Positions 18,219 through 26,250 of a stretch of DNA of 64,000 nucleotides are shown in pieces (the stretch's first letter is position 1; each line of letters begins with the position of its first letter). Location: NCBI RefSeq assembly GCF_030410395.1, contig NZ_JAUHHF010000004.1, positions 1 through 64,000 on the forward strand, written 5' to 3'. Both the position numbers and the translations under genes were made by a program. Source of the stretch: Zwartia panacis (GTDB taxonomy: Bacteria; Pseudomonadota; Gammaproteobacteria; Burkholderiales; Burkholderiaceae_B). The notes under the pieces are model-generated. The model had not been told where the DNA came from. It saw only the letters and a program-made list of their open reading frames with translations, and searched no databases.

Positions 18219-19256
18219 TCAGGCGTGTTGTGCAATGAGTGAAAGTAGAGATTGAACTTCTTCCTCAGTCGTCTCCCAACGACAGACAAATCGTGCCAGT
18301 TCAGGACCTCTTCTGTAAAAAAGGACGCCATGCTGTGCGAGCTGATCAAGCGATTGTGCACGCATCTCGGCAAATAGTTCGTTGGCTTGCACTGGGGCGA
18401 TGAGACGTGCGCCTGGAATGTTGTTGATGCCTGCGGCGAGTTGTTGTGCAGCTAAGTTTGATTGCTTCGCCAAACGCAACCATAAGTCGTTTTCGACATA
18501 GGCCAGAATCTGAGCGGAAGCAAAGCGCATTTTCGACCAGATCATCCCACCACGTCGAAGATGAAAATTGATTTTGTCAGCAACAGCAGGATTGAATACA
18601 ACAATGGCATCACTGAGCAAGCCGCCGTTCTTGGTGACACCAAGAGAAAGAATATCAACGCCAGATTTCCAAGTCATCTCTGCCGGCGTGCAACCAAGGT
18701 AGGCAAGCGCATTCGCAAAACGGGCGCCATCCATGTGAACAGTGAGGTTTTTTTCGCGGGCCAGCGCGCTGATACGCTGAATTTCGGCGACTGAATAGAC
18801 TGCACCGAGATAAGTGGCTTGAACAAGATTCACGGCAACAGGTTGACTCTTATGGGCTTGTCCAAAGCCCGCCGAATGTAGATTTTTTTCGAGTGAATCA
18901 GGACAAACTTTGCCATGTATGCCATCAATAGGTGTAACTTTCAGGCCGCTTCCAAAAAAACCCACGGCATTGCATTCGGAAGTGTTGATATGAGCCTCAG
19001 GGCTGCAAAAAACCGCTCCAAAAGGGGTACCTACCGAGGCGAGGGCCAGAGCATTCGCACCTGTGCCTGTCGGGATCGGAAATACTCTGACCTGTGTCTC
19101 AAAAATTTCACTCACTCTCATGTTGAGTTGCAAAGTCAGGTCATCTGCGCCATAACCAATCGCTGAGCCGTGATTCGCCCTTGAAATGGCTTCAATGATT
19201 TCGGGGGCGACTCTTCCACAGTTATCGCTTCTGAACTCAAGTGTTTGTGTATGCAT
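18219..19256 (-). CDS. ltaE: Low-specificity L-threonine aldolase
   Basis: PLP enzyme of the beta-eliminating lyase fold, 345 residues, splitting threonine/allo-threonine to glycine and acetaldehyde. Seen: F-R-S-D-N near the N-terminus, the cofactor region V-H-M-D-G-A-R-F-A-N-A and the Schiff-base lysine in L-S-L-G-V-T-K-N-G-G. I start at ATG 19256; the frame extends further upstream, but those residues do not fit the family and reach into the phosphopantetheinyl transferase gene. Confidence 0.88.
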   Translation of the reverse strand: MHTQTLEFRSDNCGRVAPEIIEAISRANHGSAIGYGADDLTLQLNMRVSEIFETQVRVFPIPTGTGANALALASVGTPFGAVFCSPEAHINTSECNAVGFFGSGLKVTPIDGIHGKVCPDSLEKNLHSAGFGQAHKSQPVAVNLVQATYLGAVYSVAEIQRISALAREKNLTVHMDGARFANALAYLGCTPAEMTWKSGVDILSLGVTKNGGLLSDAIVVFNPAVADKINFHLRRGGMIWSKMRFASAQILAYVENDLWLRLAKQSNLAAQQLAAGINNIPGARLIAPVQANELFAEMRAQSLDQLAQHGVLFYRRGPELARFVCRWETTEEEVQSLLSLIAQHA

Positions 19257-19314
19257 GTCTGGAAAACGTCTCTTGGAAATATTATTTTTCAATATGCTTA
19301 CATTAACCGAGTTT

Positions 19315-20070
19315 CTAGAATTCTTGCAGCCAGAGGGCTTCCTCCAGACTGGGTGTGATCTCTCGCGAGGCATCCTGTTGGCAGGCAACGGCTAAGAAGT
19401 GACCTGTTGTGAGGTTGTATTGCCAAAAGCGCCAATCAGACGGGGAAAAGTCTGACGTGGATAAAAATCGTATTTTTGGATGTGGATGACCAGAAAGATC
19501 AAAGGCATGATTTTTGAGACCCGCCGTGATGCCTAATCCCGTGGCTTTAACAAAAGCCTCTTTGAGCGTCCAGTACTGGAGAAGTCTCTTATGTTGGTCA
19601 GGTGGTTGTTGCAGGAGGTAGTCATGGTATTCGTCTTCACTTAATACCTCTTGAACGATCTCTATTCCAATCTGGTCCTGAGATAAGGTTTCTACATCGA
19701 TGCCAACTTGTCCCGCCCGTGTGATGGCGACGGCAACCATACCGTCTGTATGACTCAAGTTGAAGTGCAGGTCACTTGAGTCGGATGGTTCCAAGACAAA
19801 GGGTTTTTGGTATGCGTTGGTGTGGAACATCCATCTCGATGGTTCGACAGCGCAACAGCGCGACAGGGCCGCCCTCAGTAAAGCGTGCGCAATCAGATAG
19901 GTATGTTGATCTTTTTCGAACCGAAATTTTCGATAAGTTTCCAGTTCATTCGGGGACAACCAACCGTGAAACCTCTCAAACGAGGATGAATGACTGAAAA
20001 CTTTCGGTGATACGAACCAGACTTTGACTTCGTCTGTCGCAATCAAGGTGTTTGTTCTGGAACTAGACAT
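19315..20070 (-). CDS. 4'-phosphopantetheinyl transferase, Sfp/Gsp type
   Basis: Transfers phosphopantetheine from CoA to carrier-protein serines. 251 residues with the two signature segments: V-G-I-D-V-E (magnesium-binding Asp/Glu) and W-T-L-K-E-A-F-V-K-A-T-G. The longer Sfp-type length suggests action on fatty-acid, lysine or secondary-metabolite carrier proteins rather than an AcpS. No polyketide or peptide synthetase genes are in the window. It lies 58 bases upstream of ltaE on the same strand. Confidence 0.88.
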   Translation of the reverse strand: MSSSRTNTLIATDEVKVWFVSPKVFSHSSSFERFHGWLSPNELETYRKFRFEKDQHTYLIAHALLRAALSRCCAVEPSRWMFHTNAYQKPFVLEPSDSSDLHFNLSHTDGMVAVAITRAGQVGIDVETLSQDQIGIEIVQEVLSEDEYHDYLLQQPPDQHKRLLQYWTLKEAFVKATGLGITAGLKNHAFDLSGHPHPKIRFLSTSDFSPSDWRFWQYNLTTGHFLAVACQQDASREITPSLEEALWLQEF

Positions 20071-20101
20071 TCAATGATTGCATGGAGATTGTTATAAATG
20101 A

Positions 20102-20128
20102 AAAAGCGGACAATGAATGTCCGCTTTT
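20102..20128 (-). terminator. Rho-independent terminator
   Basis: AAAAGCGGACA (20102-20112) pairs with TGTCCGCTTTT (20118-20128), loop ATGAA. On the minus strand it ends in a T-run and would terminate the small gene at 20171-20545 before the phosphopantetheinyl transferase gene. Confidence 0.85.
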
Positions 20129-20170
20129 GGAACTTCAGAGCAACAAGCTCTTGAACGTAGTGTGCTGAAC

Positions 20171-20545
20171 TTAAGCAGCAGCAGGCTCGGCGTGAGCAAC
20201 TTCTGCCTGAGCGGCTTCGGCTTTCGCTTCTGCTTTGGCAGCTTTGGCGGCTGCACGTTTTTCAGAATGCTCTTTGTAGGCTTCTGAAGCGTGATCCCAC
20301 AGATTCTTGTCTGTCACAGATTTAGAGAAGGAGTCCGCGCAAATCAAGGCCACACCGATTGGTCCCAGAGCGATACGGGCACCCAAACCAGCAACAGTGT
20401 GCACAGCACCGTTTACAAACTTACCGTCAAGCAAAAGGCTTGCGCCAGGTAGGACTGTTTCACCGATCATTTTTGCGCCGTTGACTAAAACGTTGGCGGC
20501 GTTTGCGGGTTGAGTGTCAGCACTATGGTTTTGGGCTTGCGTCAT
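20171..20545 (-). CDS. Uncharacterised small protein with glycine-rich membrane segments
   Basis: 124 residues; function not recognised. ATG 20545 is preceded by AGGAGA at ideal distance. After a polar N-terminus come moderately hydrophobic glycine-rich stretches (residues about 28-78: I-G-E-T-V-L-P-G-A-S-L-L-L-D-G and G-P-I-G-V-A-L-I-C-A-D-S-F), then an Ala/Lys/Glu tail (K-R-A-A-A-K-A-A-K-A-E-A-K) likely helical. The middle could be one or two membrane hairpins or a membrane-associated domain. It has its own ribosome-binding site and terminator, so it is probably monocistronic. Confidence 0.75.
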   Translation of the reverse strand: MTQAQNHSADTQPANAANVLVNGAKMIGETVLPGASLLLDGKFVNGAVHTVAGLGARIALGPIGVALICADSFSKSVTDKNLWDHASEAYKEHSEKRAAAKAAKAEAKAEAAQAEVAHAEPAAA

Positions 20546-20643
20546 GGGTCGTTCTCCTAGGTTAGCCGAATGGGTACTGGACAAATAGCCAGCTTATTTG
20601 ACGAGTATTACATCTTTTAACTATCCAGACAACGCCATTGCTG

Positions 20644-21594
20644 TCAATTGCGCACAAAAGGATGTGTATTTTTCCAATGACGCGCGATATCGATTCGACG
20701 GCATACCCATACTCTGTCATGCCGCGCAATGTGGTCTAAAAAACGCTGTAGTGCGATCAGTCTACCGGGACGGCCGAGTAGGCGGCAATGCACGCCTATT
20801 GACAGCATTTTGGGGTTTTCATCACCTTCCGCGTAAAGAACATCAAAACTGTCGCGTAAATATTCGAAAAAATGTTGCGCCGTATTGAATCCCTGAGGCG
20901 TTGCAAAACGCATGTCATTGGTGTCTAAAGTGTAAGGAACGATGAGATGTGGAACCTTTGTACCGTCATGTTTGGTGATTTGCGTCCAAAAAGGTAAATC
21001 ATCACCATAGTAATCACTGTCGTATTCGTAGCCTCCGTGCTCGACGACCAGCTGGCGTGTGTTTGGGCTGTCGCGCCCGGTGTACCATCCAAGGGGCCAC
21101 TGTCCTTTGGTGAGGTCTTTGATGATGGATGTAGCGGCCTCCAAGTGCGCACGCTCAGTGGCGATATCCATGTTTTGGTAGTGCAACCAGCGCAGGCCAT
21201 GACAGGCGATCTCATGTCCTTGCTCGAGAAAAGCAGCTGTCAGTTCAGGGTGTCGCTTCAACGCGACAGCCACGCCAAAAACAGTCAATGGAAGTTTTCT
21301 TTGCTCAAATTCTCTTAAGATTCGCCAAGCTCCCACTCTTGAGCCATATTCATAAATGGACTCCATGCTCATATGTCGAGCGGGAAAACTTTCAGCTCCC
21401 ACGATCTCTGATAAAAACCGTTCCGAGCCCGGATCACCATCCAAAACAGTATTTTCTGCACCTTCCTCGTAGTTCAGTACAAATTGCACTGCAATTTTTG
21501 CGCGTCCAGGCCAATTCGCTTGAGGAGGGGTCGCACCGTAGCCAATCAGGTCGCGAGGGTAGTGTTCGGCGTGAAATGAATGATTGTTGTTCAT
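20644..21594 (-). CDS. puuE: Allantoinase PuuE (polysaccharide deacetylase family)
   Basis: Member of the NodB/polysaccharide deacetylase fold that in the PuuE branch opens the allantoin ring. Opens Y-P-R-D-L-I-G-Y-G followed by W-P-G-R-A-K-I-A-V-Q-F-V-L-N-Y-E-E-G-A-E-N, the hallmark of PuuE, and has L-D-T-N-D-M-R-F near the C-terminus. ATG 21594 gives 316 residues; ATG 21651 is an alternative. No other purine-degradation genes are in the window, so the pathway assignment rests on family likeness. Divergent from the srf-like operon. Confidence 0.82.
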   Translation of the reverse strand: MNNNHSFHAEHYPRDLIGYGATPPQANWPGRAKIAVQFVLNYEEGAENTVLDGDPGSERFLSEIVGAESFPARHMSMESIYEYGSRVGAWRILREFEQRKLPLTVFGVAVALKRHPELTAAFLEQGHEIACHGLRWLHYQNMDIATERAHLEAATSIIKDLTKGQWPLGWYTGRDSPNTRQLVVEHGGYEYDSDYYGDDLPFWTQITKHDGTKVPHLIVPYTLDTNDMRFATPQGFNTAQHFFEYLRDSFDVLYAEGDENPKMLSIGVHCRLLGRPGRLIALQRFLDHIARHDRVWVCRRIDIARHWKNTHPFVRN

Positions 21595-21656
21595 CAAGCT
21601 GTCTCGATCAGGCGGTATACGTTTGTTTGAGATTCGTGGTGTCACGATCATTGGGT

Positions 21657-21684
21657 TTGACAGATAATATAGCTAAAGTATTGA
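21657..21684 (+). promoter_or_regulatory. Candidate promoter of the srf-like operon
   Basis: A perfect -35 TTGACA at 21657-21662 and a poor -10 TATTGA at 21679-21684, 16-base spacer, lie in the 110-base divergent gap between puuE and srfA. It is the only sensible promoter gap before 16 kb of close-packed genes. No operator was recognised. Confidence 0.35.
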
Positions 21685-21761
21685 TGATTCGACCCAATTG
21701 GCATAGGGTAAGATTACTTTTCTTTTTTAAAACAATTATGACGCCAAAGAGGATCGATTGA

Positions 21762-23249
21762 ATGGCTGGAAGTCTGCTAGTCAGCGGTAACCCTCAACAC
21801 TACAAAGCGATCGGTGAGGGTGGGCAACCTGTCTATGCGGTTGCGTTTCAATTGCGCGAGGCCATTCGCCTCAAGGCGGGCGTCACGACGGCCAATTGTC
21901 TGGCCATTCCACAATCCAATCAGCACGGCAGCATGGTCGACTGGTACGCGCCTGTCAATGGCGAGGTCGTTCCCTGGTCCGCCGCGTCAAGTCAAGAGCG
22001 TGAATATGCGCTGTCCAAACTCGATGAGGCACATCGGGCATTAGAACGCGCCATTGCACAGATGAGCCAGTCACAGTCACGAGACGCTCAAGCTGAACGG
22101 GAAAAAAATACTGTTCTTCCTTTGATGAGCAAGGTCTTTTATTTTCCTGACACCAATTTTATTTACCTCGTGAATGGGGAGCCTGTGATCGCTTTTTGGG
22201 GTTTTCATTCACAAGGTTCTACCTTGCCAGCGGATCCCTTTTCAAGTCTACGACCCATTGCCTACGCAAAAGGATCAGAGACCGCGCCACTTCAACCGAC
22301 CCCAGCCAGAAGGGCATGGTGGTGGTGGCTACTGCTTTTATTATTGTTGTTGTTGCTATTGTTTTTCTTGTTACGCGCATGTGCGCCCAGTACGCTACCC
22401 GTGGTCTTGCAGCCGCCAGAGGCCGCATCAACCGGTGTGAGGCCGCCTGTTCAAACCACGCAAAATCATCTTCTACCACCTGGTACGGTTCAATCTCCCA
22501 GGGTGTCAACGGCCCCCGACGGTCTGGTCGATCGAAGTGTGACATGGTTGCGCCGTTGGTTGCCTGGCTCTGGGGGAGATGTCAATGCTCCTAATATTCC
22601 CGTATCTCCTGACACAGGAGCGGTGAGCACGGGTGCAGGATTGAAAGATACTCCAGCGGCAGATACTCCAGCGGCGGAAAGTCCAGTGGGTCCGACAGCA
22701 GCGAATACCACTTCGCCTGAAAATAATAATGCTGTGGGGCAAAATCCAACGCCTCATCCCGACACTCCACCTGCACCCAATCCTGCAAATCAACCTCAGA
22801 GCGAAAGCCCCGTGCCGCCTCGTGCTGAACCCACAACCAATACGGCACCAGGTGCCCAATCAGGCCGTCCCATGACGATCCCTCAACAAGCGCTCAACTC
22901 AGGAGACACGCGTTTTCTGGATGGTTCTTGGACTGCCGGGACGGGTATTCAGGATGCCAAGACTGGGAAGCCCTTGCGCATGGAGTACGACTTCAGCCAG
23001 GGTAATGGTCAAGGCAAAGTGACGATTCGACGCGCGGATGGTTCGCAATGTGTTGGCTCGGTATCTGCGCAAATGCAAAGCCGCACCCTACAAATCAGTG
23101 ACCGTGGTGTTGCAAAGTGTTCGGATGGCGGCACGATAGCGCTTCCTAAAGTCACGTGTACTCCGCAGGCGGATGGGCGTGCGGATTGCCAGGGTCGATA
23201 CGAAAATGGCACCACCTTTCCAGTGTCAATGAGACACTCTCCAAAATAG
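21762..23249 (+). CDS. srfA: SrfA-like single-pass inner-membrane protein
   Basis: 495 residues. The N-terminal cytoplasmic module (1-160) includes N-G-Q/G-Q-P-V-Y-like opening, D-W-Y-A-P-V-N-G-E-V-V-P-W and I-Y-L-V-N-G-E-P-V-I-A-F-W-G-F, as in SrfA-family proteins. A Trp/Leu-rich membrane helix spans about 185-207, followed by a Pro/Thr/Ala-rich linker (about 210-375) and a C-terminal domain with four cysteines (for example S-Q-C-V-G-S and V-T-C-T-P) that suits the oxidising periplasm. First gene of the operon, with AGAGGA before the ATG; srfB follows 14 bases on. srf stands for SsrB-regulated factor in Salmonella; biochemical role unknown. Confidence 0.8.
   Translation: MAGSLLVSGNPQHYKAIGEGGQPVYAVAFQLREAIRLKAGVTTANCLAIPQSNQHGSMVDWYAPVNGEVVPWSAASSQEREYALSKLDEAHRALERAIAQMSQSQSRDAQAEREKNTVLPLMSKVFYFPDTNFIYLVNGEPVIAFWGFHSQGSTLPADPFSSLRPIAYAKGSETAPLQPTPARRAWWWWLLLLLLLLLLLFFLLRACAPSTLPVVLQPPEAASTGVRPPVQTTQNHLLPPGTVQSPRVSTAPDGLVDRSVTWLRRWLPGSGGDVNAPNIPVSPDTGAVSTGAGLKDTPAADTPAAESPVGPTAANTTSPENNNAVGQNPTPHPDTPPAPNPANQPQSESPVPPRAEPTTNTAPGAQSGRPMTIPQQALNSGDTRFLDGSWTAGTGIQDAKTGKPLRMEYDFSQGNGQGKVTIRRADGSQCVGSVSAQMQSRTLQISDRGVAKCSDGGTIALPKVTCTPQADGRADCQGRYENGTTFPVSMRHSPK
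22647..22676 (+). repeat. Two tandem 15-base repeats inside srfA-like gene
   Basis: GATACTCCAGCGGC plus one base is repeated head to tail, encoding D-T-P-A-A twice, with a degenerate third copy (E-S-P-V-G). It lies in the periplasmic linker and suggests length variation between strains. Confidence 0.8.
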
Positions 23250-23263
23250 CAGGAAGCAACCTT

Positions 23264-26245
23264 ATGCTGCCAGATATTCATTCATACGAAGAACAAACCA
23301 CGCTCATCATGGGTAGTGGTGTGCAATTTTTGGACTTTGCCGCGACGTTTGTTGTGAAGGGTCAGTCTGGCGAGTTTGCCAAACTGGGTGAGGCCGGTCC
23401 ACTTGGCAGGCTTGAAGAAGACTCAAGAACTGGAAAATTGCATTTTTCCTTTGATGATAAAAAAGCCCCTGTGCAGTCTCGCTTTGATGTCAGTCTGGAC
23501 CAGTCGCTCAAATTATTGATCGATACTTGGATTCCTGTTCCTTATTTTCGTTTCAGTCCGCCCGCGCGTTACGAAGAGGGTCCGTCCAACTGGGCACGGT
23601 TACGTGTGACTGAGGTTCGCCCGGGAGCGGATCCCGACGGACATACGCACAGAATAACTTTTGCTTTTGATACAAAGGTCCAACCGAGCCGAAGCGATAC
23701 GGCTTACATGGGGCCTTCTGTCGACGATGTGAAAGCAGGGACGAGTTTTGCTTTTGCGCATCGCTCTCATGAAATGGGTTGGTTTCTTGATCAGCAATGG
23801 ATTGATAGCTGGCTCAGGGAGCTTTATACGGAGCTGGCTCGTCCTCGTCTGAAAAAAGATGCGGAGGATATTCGAATTGAACTGGCTGACTTACACCATC
23901 AAGCGCACTACCTGAATGTCTTGCATCTTGTCGGTACTCAACTGAATGTGCCTGAGATCAAAGTGATCTCGAATGCTCCGAATGACCTATACAAGCCTAT
24001 ACCAGTTGATCTTGTGCTTGATATTGGCAACTCCAGAAGTTGTGGCATTTTGATCGAAGACCATCCTCAGGAGAGCGATGGTTTGCGTAGACGCTATGAA
24101 CTTGAATTGCGGGATCTCACCAAACCTGAACATGTTTACAGCGAACCTTTTGAGAGTCGTATCGAGTTTTCACAAGCAACGTTTGGAAAGGATCACTTTT
24201 CCGTTCAAAGTGGACGCAGCGATGCATTCCTGTGGCCGACAATTGCCCGTATCGGTCATGAGGCTGGACGCCTTGCCAGCTTGCGACGCGGCACGGAAGG
24301 TGCCACGGGACTCTCGAGTCCCAAGCGCTATTTGTGGGATCAAGAGAGTTTTGAGCCGGGGTGGCGCTTCAATACCTCTTACGTAAAAACTGAGGCCGAA
24401 CCACACGCGACTGCAGCGCCGGTTTCGCGTCTGATTAACGAGATGGGGGAAGCGCTTTACACACTTGAGCCGGATGACCGGATGCCCGTGTTTCATCCTC
24501 ACTATTCGCGCAGCTCTTTGATGACGTTCATGCTCAGTGAAGTGTTGGCGCAAGCGCTTGCACAAATCAATAGTCCTGCCCAGCGGTTGCGCCAGAGTCA
24601 TGCGCGCGTGCCGCGTCATTTGCGATCCATCATTTTGACTGTTCCGCCGGCAATGCCACAGCCTGAACGCAAAATTTTCCAGGCGCGCATGAATCAAGCC
24701 ATTGGCTTGATCTGGAAGAGTCTGGGCTGGCATCCCGAAGATGCAGGTATGGAGACCGAAGAAGATCGCGCCTTGGCTTTTCCAGCTTTCCCGGAGGTGC
24801 ATGTTCAGTGGGATGAGGCAACCTGCGGTCAAGTCGTGTATTTGTTTAGCGAGACGCACAACAATTTCGGTGGCCGTCCCGAGGAGTTTTTTGCTGCGCT
24901 CGCGCGCCCGGATCAGCCTCCCAGAGAAGGGTCTCACGATCCCTATGTATCAATTGCGACCATTGATATTGGAGGGGGCACAACAGATCTGGTCATCAAT
25001 GAGTACTCTCTTGATAAAGGCTATGAAAATGCCGGTCGCGATGTAGGGGGGAGTGCCTATATTATTCCCGAACAACGTTTTCGCGATGGATTCAAAATCG
25101 CGGGCGATGACATTGTGCTGGATGTGATTCGTCTGGTGGTGTTGCCTTCGCTTGCAACTGCTTTTAAAACAGCCGGTATTACTGAGCCTGATGCGCTTGT
25201 TTCCAGGCTGATGGGGAGTGAGTCCCTTGATGCACATGTGGCGGTGCTTCGTCAACAGTTAACCCTACAAGTACTGTATCCAGTTGCACTTCGAGTCATC
25301 AAAGAATACGAAAAGTATGATCCGCTTGACCCCGGAAATTTAGGTATCGTCACGATGGCGGATCTGCTGTCTGATGCCAGCCAGCCCACCGCGGATGTAT
25401 TGGAGTATGTCAACACAGCTGTTCAGCGTTTGGGTGGGGCATCTGCCATGGGCTTTAGTCTCATGGAGGTCGGAATCAGTATTAATTTACGTCGCTTGCA
25501 CGAACAGTTTGTTCGTGGCGAACTGAATATCTGCAAAACACTTAAAGCCCTCTCTGAGGTGATTTATGCCTATCAACCCGACGTACTGCTTCTGACCGGG
25601 CGACCCTCCCGCATGCCAGGTGTCTTGGCGTATCTGCGTTCACTGCTTGCGGTGCCTGCCAGTCGGATATTGCCTTTGCATCAATACCGAACAGGTCCCT
25701 GGTATCCGTTTCATAAAAACGGCAGGATTGATGATCCAAAGAGTACGGCTGCCGTGGGCGCAATGCTATGTTTGCTGAGTCGGAGTCTGCGCCTGCCGAA
25801 TTTCTTTTTCCGATCAGCGGCGTTTAAACCTTATTCAACTTTACGATTTATCGGCATGATCGATAACAATAATGCGATTAAAGACTCTAATGTTTTTTAT
25901 CGAGATATCGATCTTGATCGCGATGATTACGAGTTCCCCGATACGACTTTTGAAATGCGCGGCTCGATGCGCTTAGGCTTCAGACAGCTAGAGGCGGATC
26001 GCTGGCCGGCTTCGCCGCTTTACACCCTAACGGTTGAAGATCGCGACTTGCGCGAAAAGCTTGCCTCAAAAGGCGTTGTCCTGAAGGTTTCATTACGTCG
26101 CAGTGAACGTGCAGGGACAGAAAGTTTTGAACTGGCATCCGTCGAGGGTGGTTCCAAGAGCAAGATCAAATTCAGACTCAACACGATGATCGATGCGGGC
26201 TTGGGTGATTCGCAGTATTGGCTCGACAGCGGCAGCGTGAGGTAA
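23264..26245 (+). CDS. srfB: SrfB-like protein, actin/Hsp70-fold ATPase
   Basis: 993 residues, no signal peptide or membrane helix, so cytoplasmic. It shows the nucleotide motifs of the actin/Hsp70 superfamily: phosphate-1 L-V-L-D-I-G-N-S-R-S-C-G near residue 250, phosphate-2 I-A-T-I-D-I-G-G-G-T-T-D-L near 565, and an adenosine-type motif L-L-L-T-G-R-P-S-R-M-P-G near 770. The first 250 residues are a family-specific domain. The start ATG 23264 has AGGAAG at 7 bases. srfC begins 5 bases after the stop. Expected to bind ATP, perhaps to polymerise or act as a switch; the family's activity is not established. Confidence 0.88.
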   Translation: MLPDIHSYEEQTTLIMGSGVQFLDFAATFVVKGQSGEFAKLGEAGPLGRLEEDSRTGKLHFSFDDKKAPVQSRFDVSLDQSLKLLIDTWIPVPYFRFSPPARYEEGPSNWARLRVTEVRPGADPDGHTHRITFAFDTKVQPSRSDTAYMGPSVDDVKAGTSFAFAHRSHEMGWFLDQQWIDSWLRELYTELARPRLKKDAEDIRIELADLHHQAHYLNVLHLVGTQLNVPEIKVISNAPNDLYKPIPVDLVLDIGNSRSCGILIEDHPQESDGLRRRYELELRDLTKPEHVYSEPFESRIEFSQATFGKDHFSVQSGRSDAFLWPTIARIGHEAGRLASLRRGTEGATGLSSPKRYLWDQESFEPGWRFNTSYVKTEAEPHATAAPVSRLINEMGEALYTLEPDDRMPVFHPHYSRSSLMTFMLSEVLAQALAQINSPAQRLRQSHARVPRHLRSIILTVPPAMPQPERKIFQARMNQAIGLIWKSLGWHPEDAGMETEEDRALAFPAFPEVHVQWDEATCGQVVYLFSETHNNFGGRPEEFFAALARPDQPPREGSHDPYVSIATIDIGGGTTDLVINEYSLDKGYENAGRDVGGSAYIIPEQRFRDGFKIAGDDIVLDVIRLVVLPSLATAFKTAGITEPDALVSRLMGSESLDAHVAVLRQQLTLQVLYPVALRVIKEYEKYDPLDPGNLGIVTMADLLSDASQPTADVLEYVNTAVQRLGGASAMGFSLMEVGISINLRRLHEQFVRGELNICKTLKALSEVIYAYQPDVLLLTGRPSRMPGVLAYLRSLLAVPASRILPLHQYRTGPWYPFHKNGRIDDPKSTAAVGAMLCLLSRSLRLPNFFFRSAAFKPYSTLRFIGMIDNNNAIKDSNVFYRDIDLDRDDYEFPDTTFEMRGSMRLGFRQLEADRWPASPLYTLTVEDRDLREKLASKGVVLKVSLRRSERAGTESFELASVEGGSKSKIKFRLNTMIDAGLGDSQYWLDSGSVR

Positions 26246-26250
26246 GCACC

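Noticed and set aside
22196-22594. Alternative-frame open frame within the srfA-like gene
   Set aside because: Shadow of the Leu- and Pro-rich coding region; no start signal.
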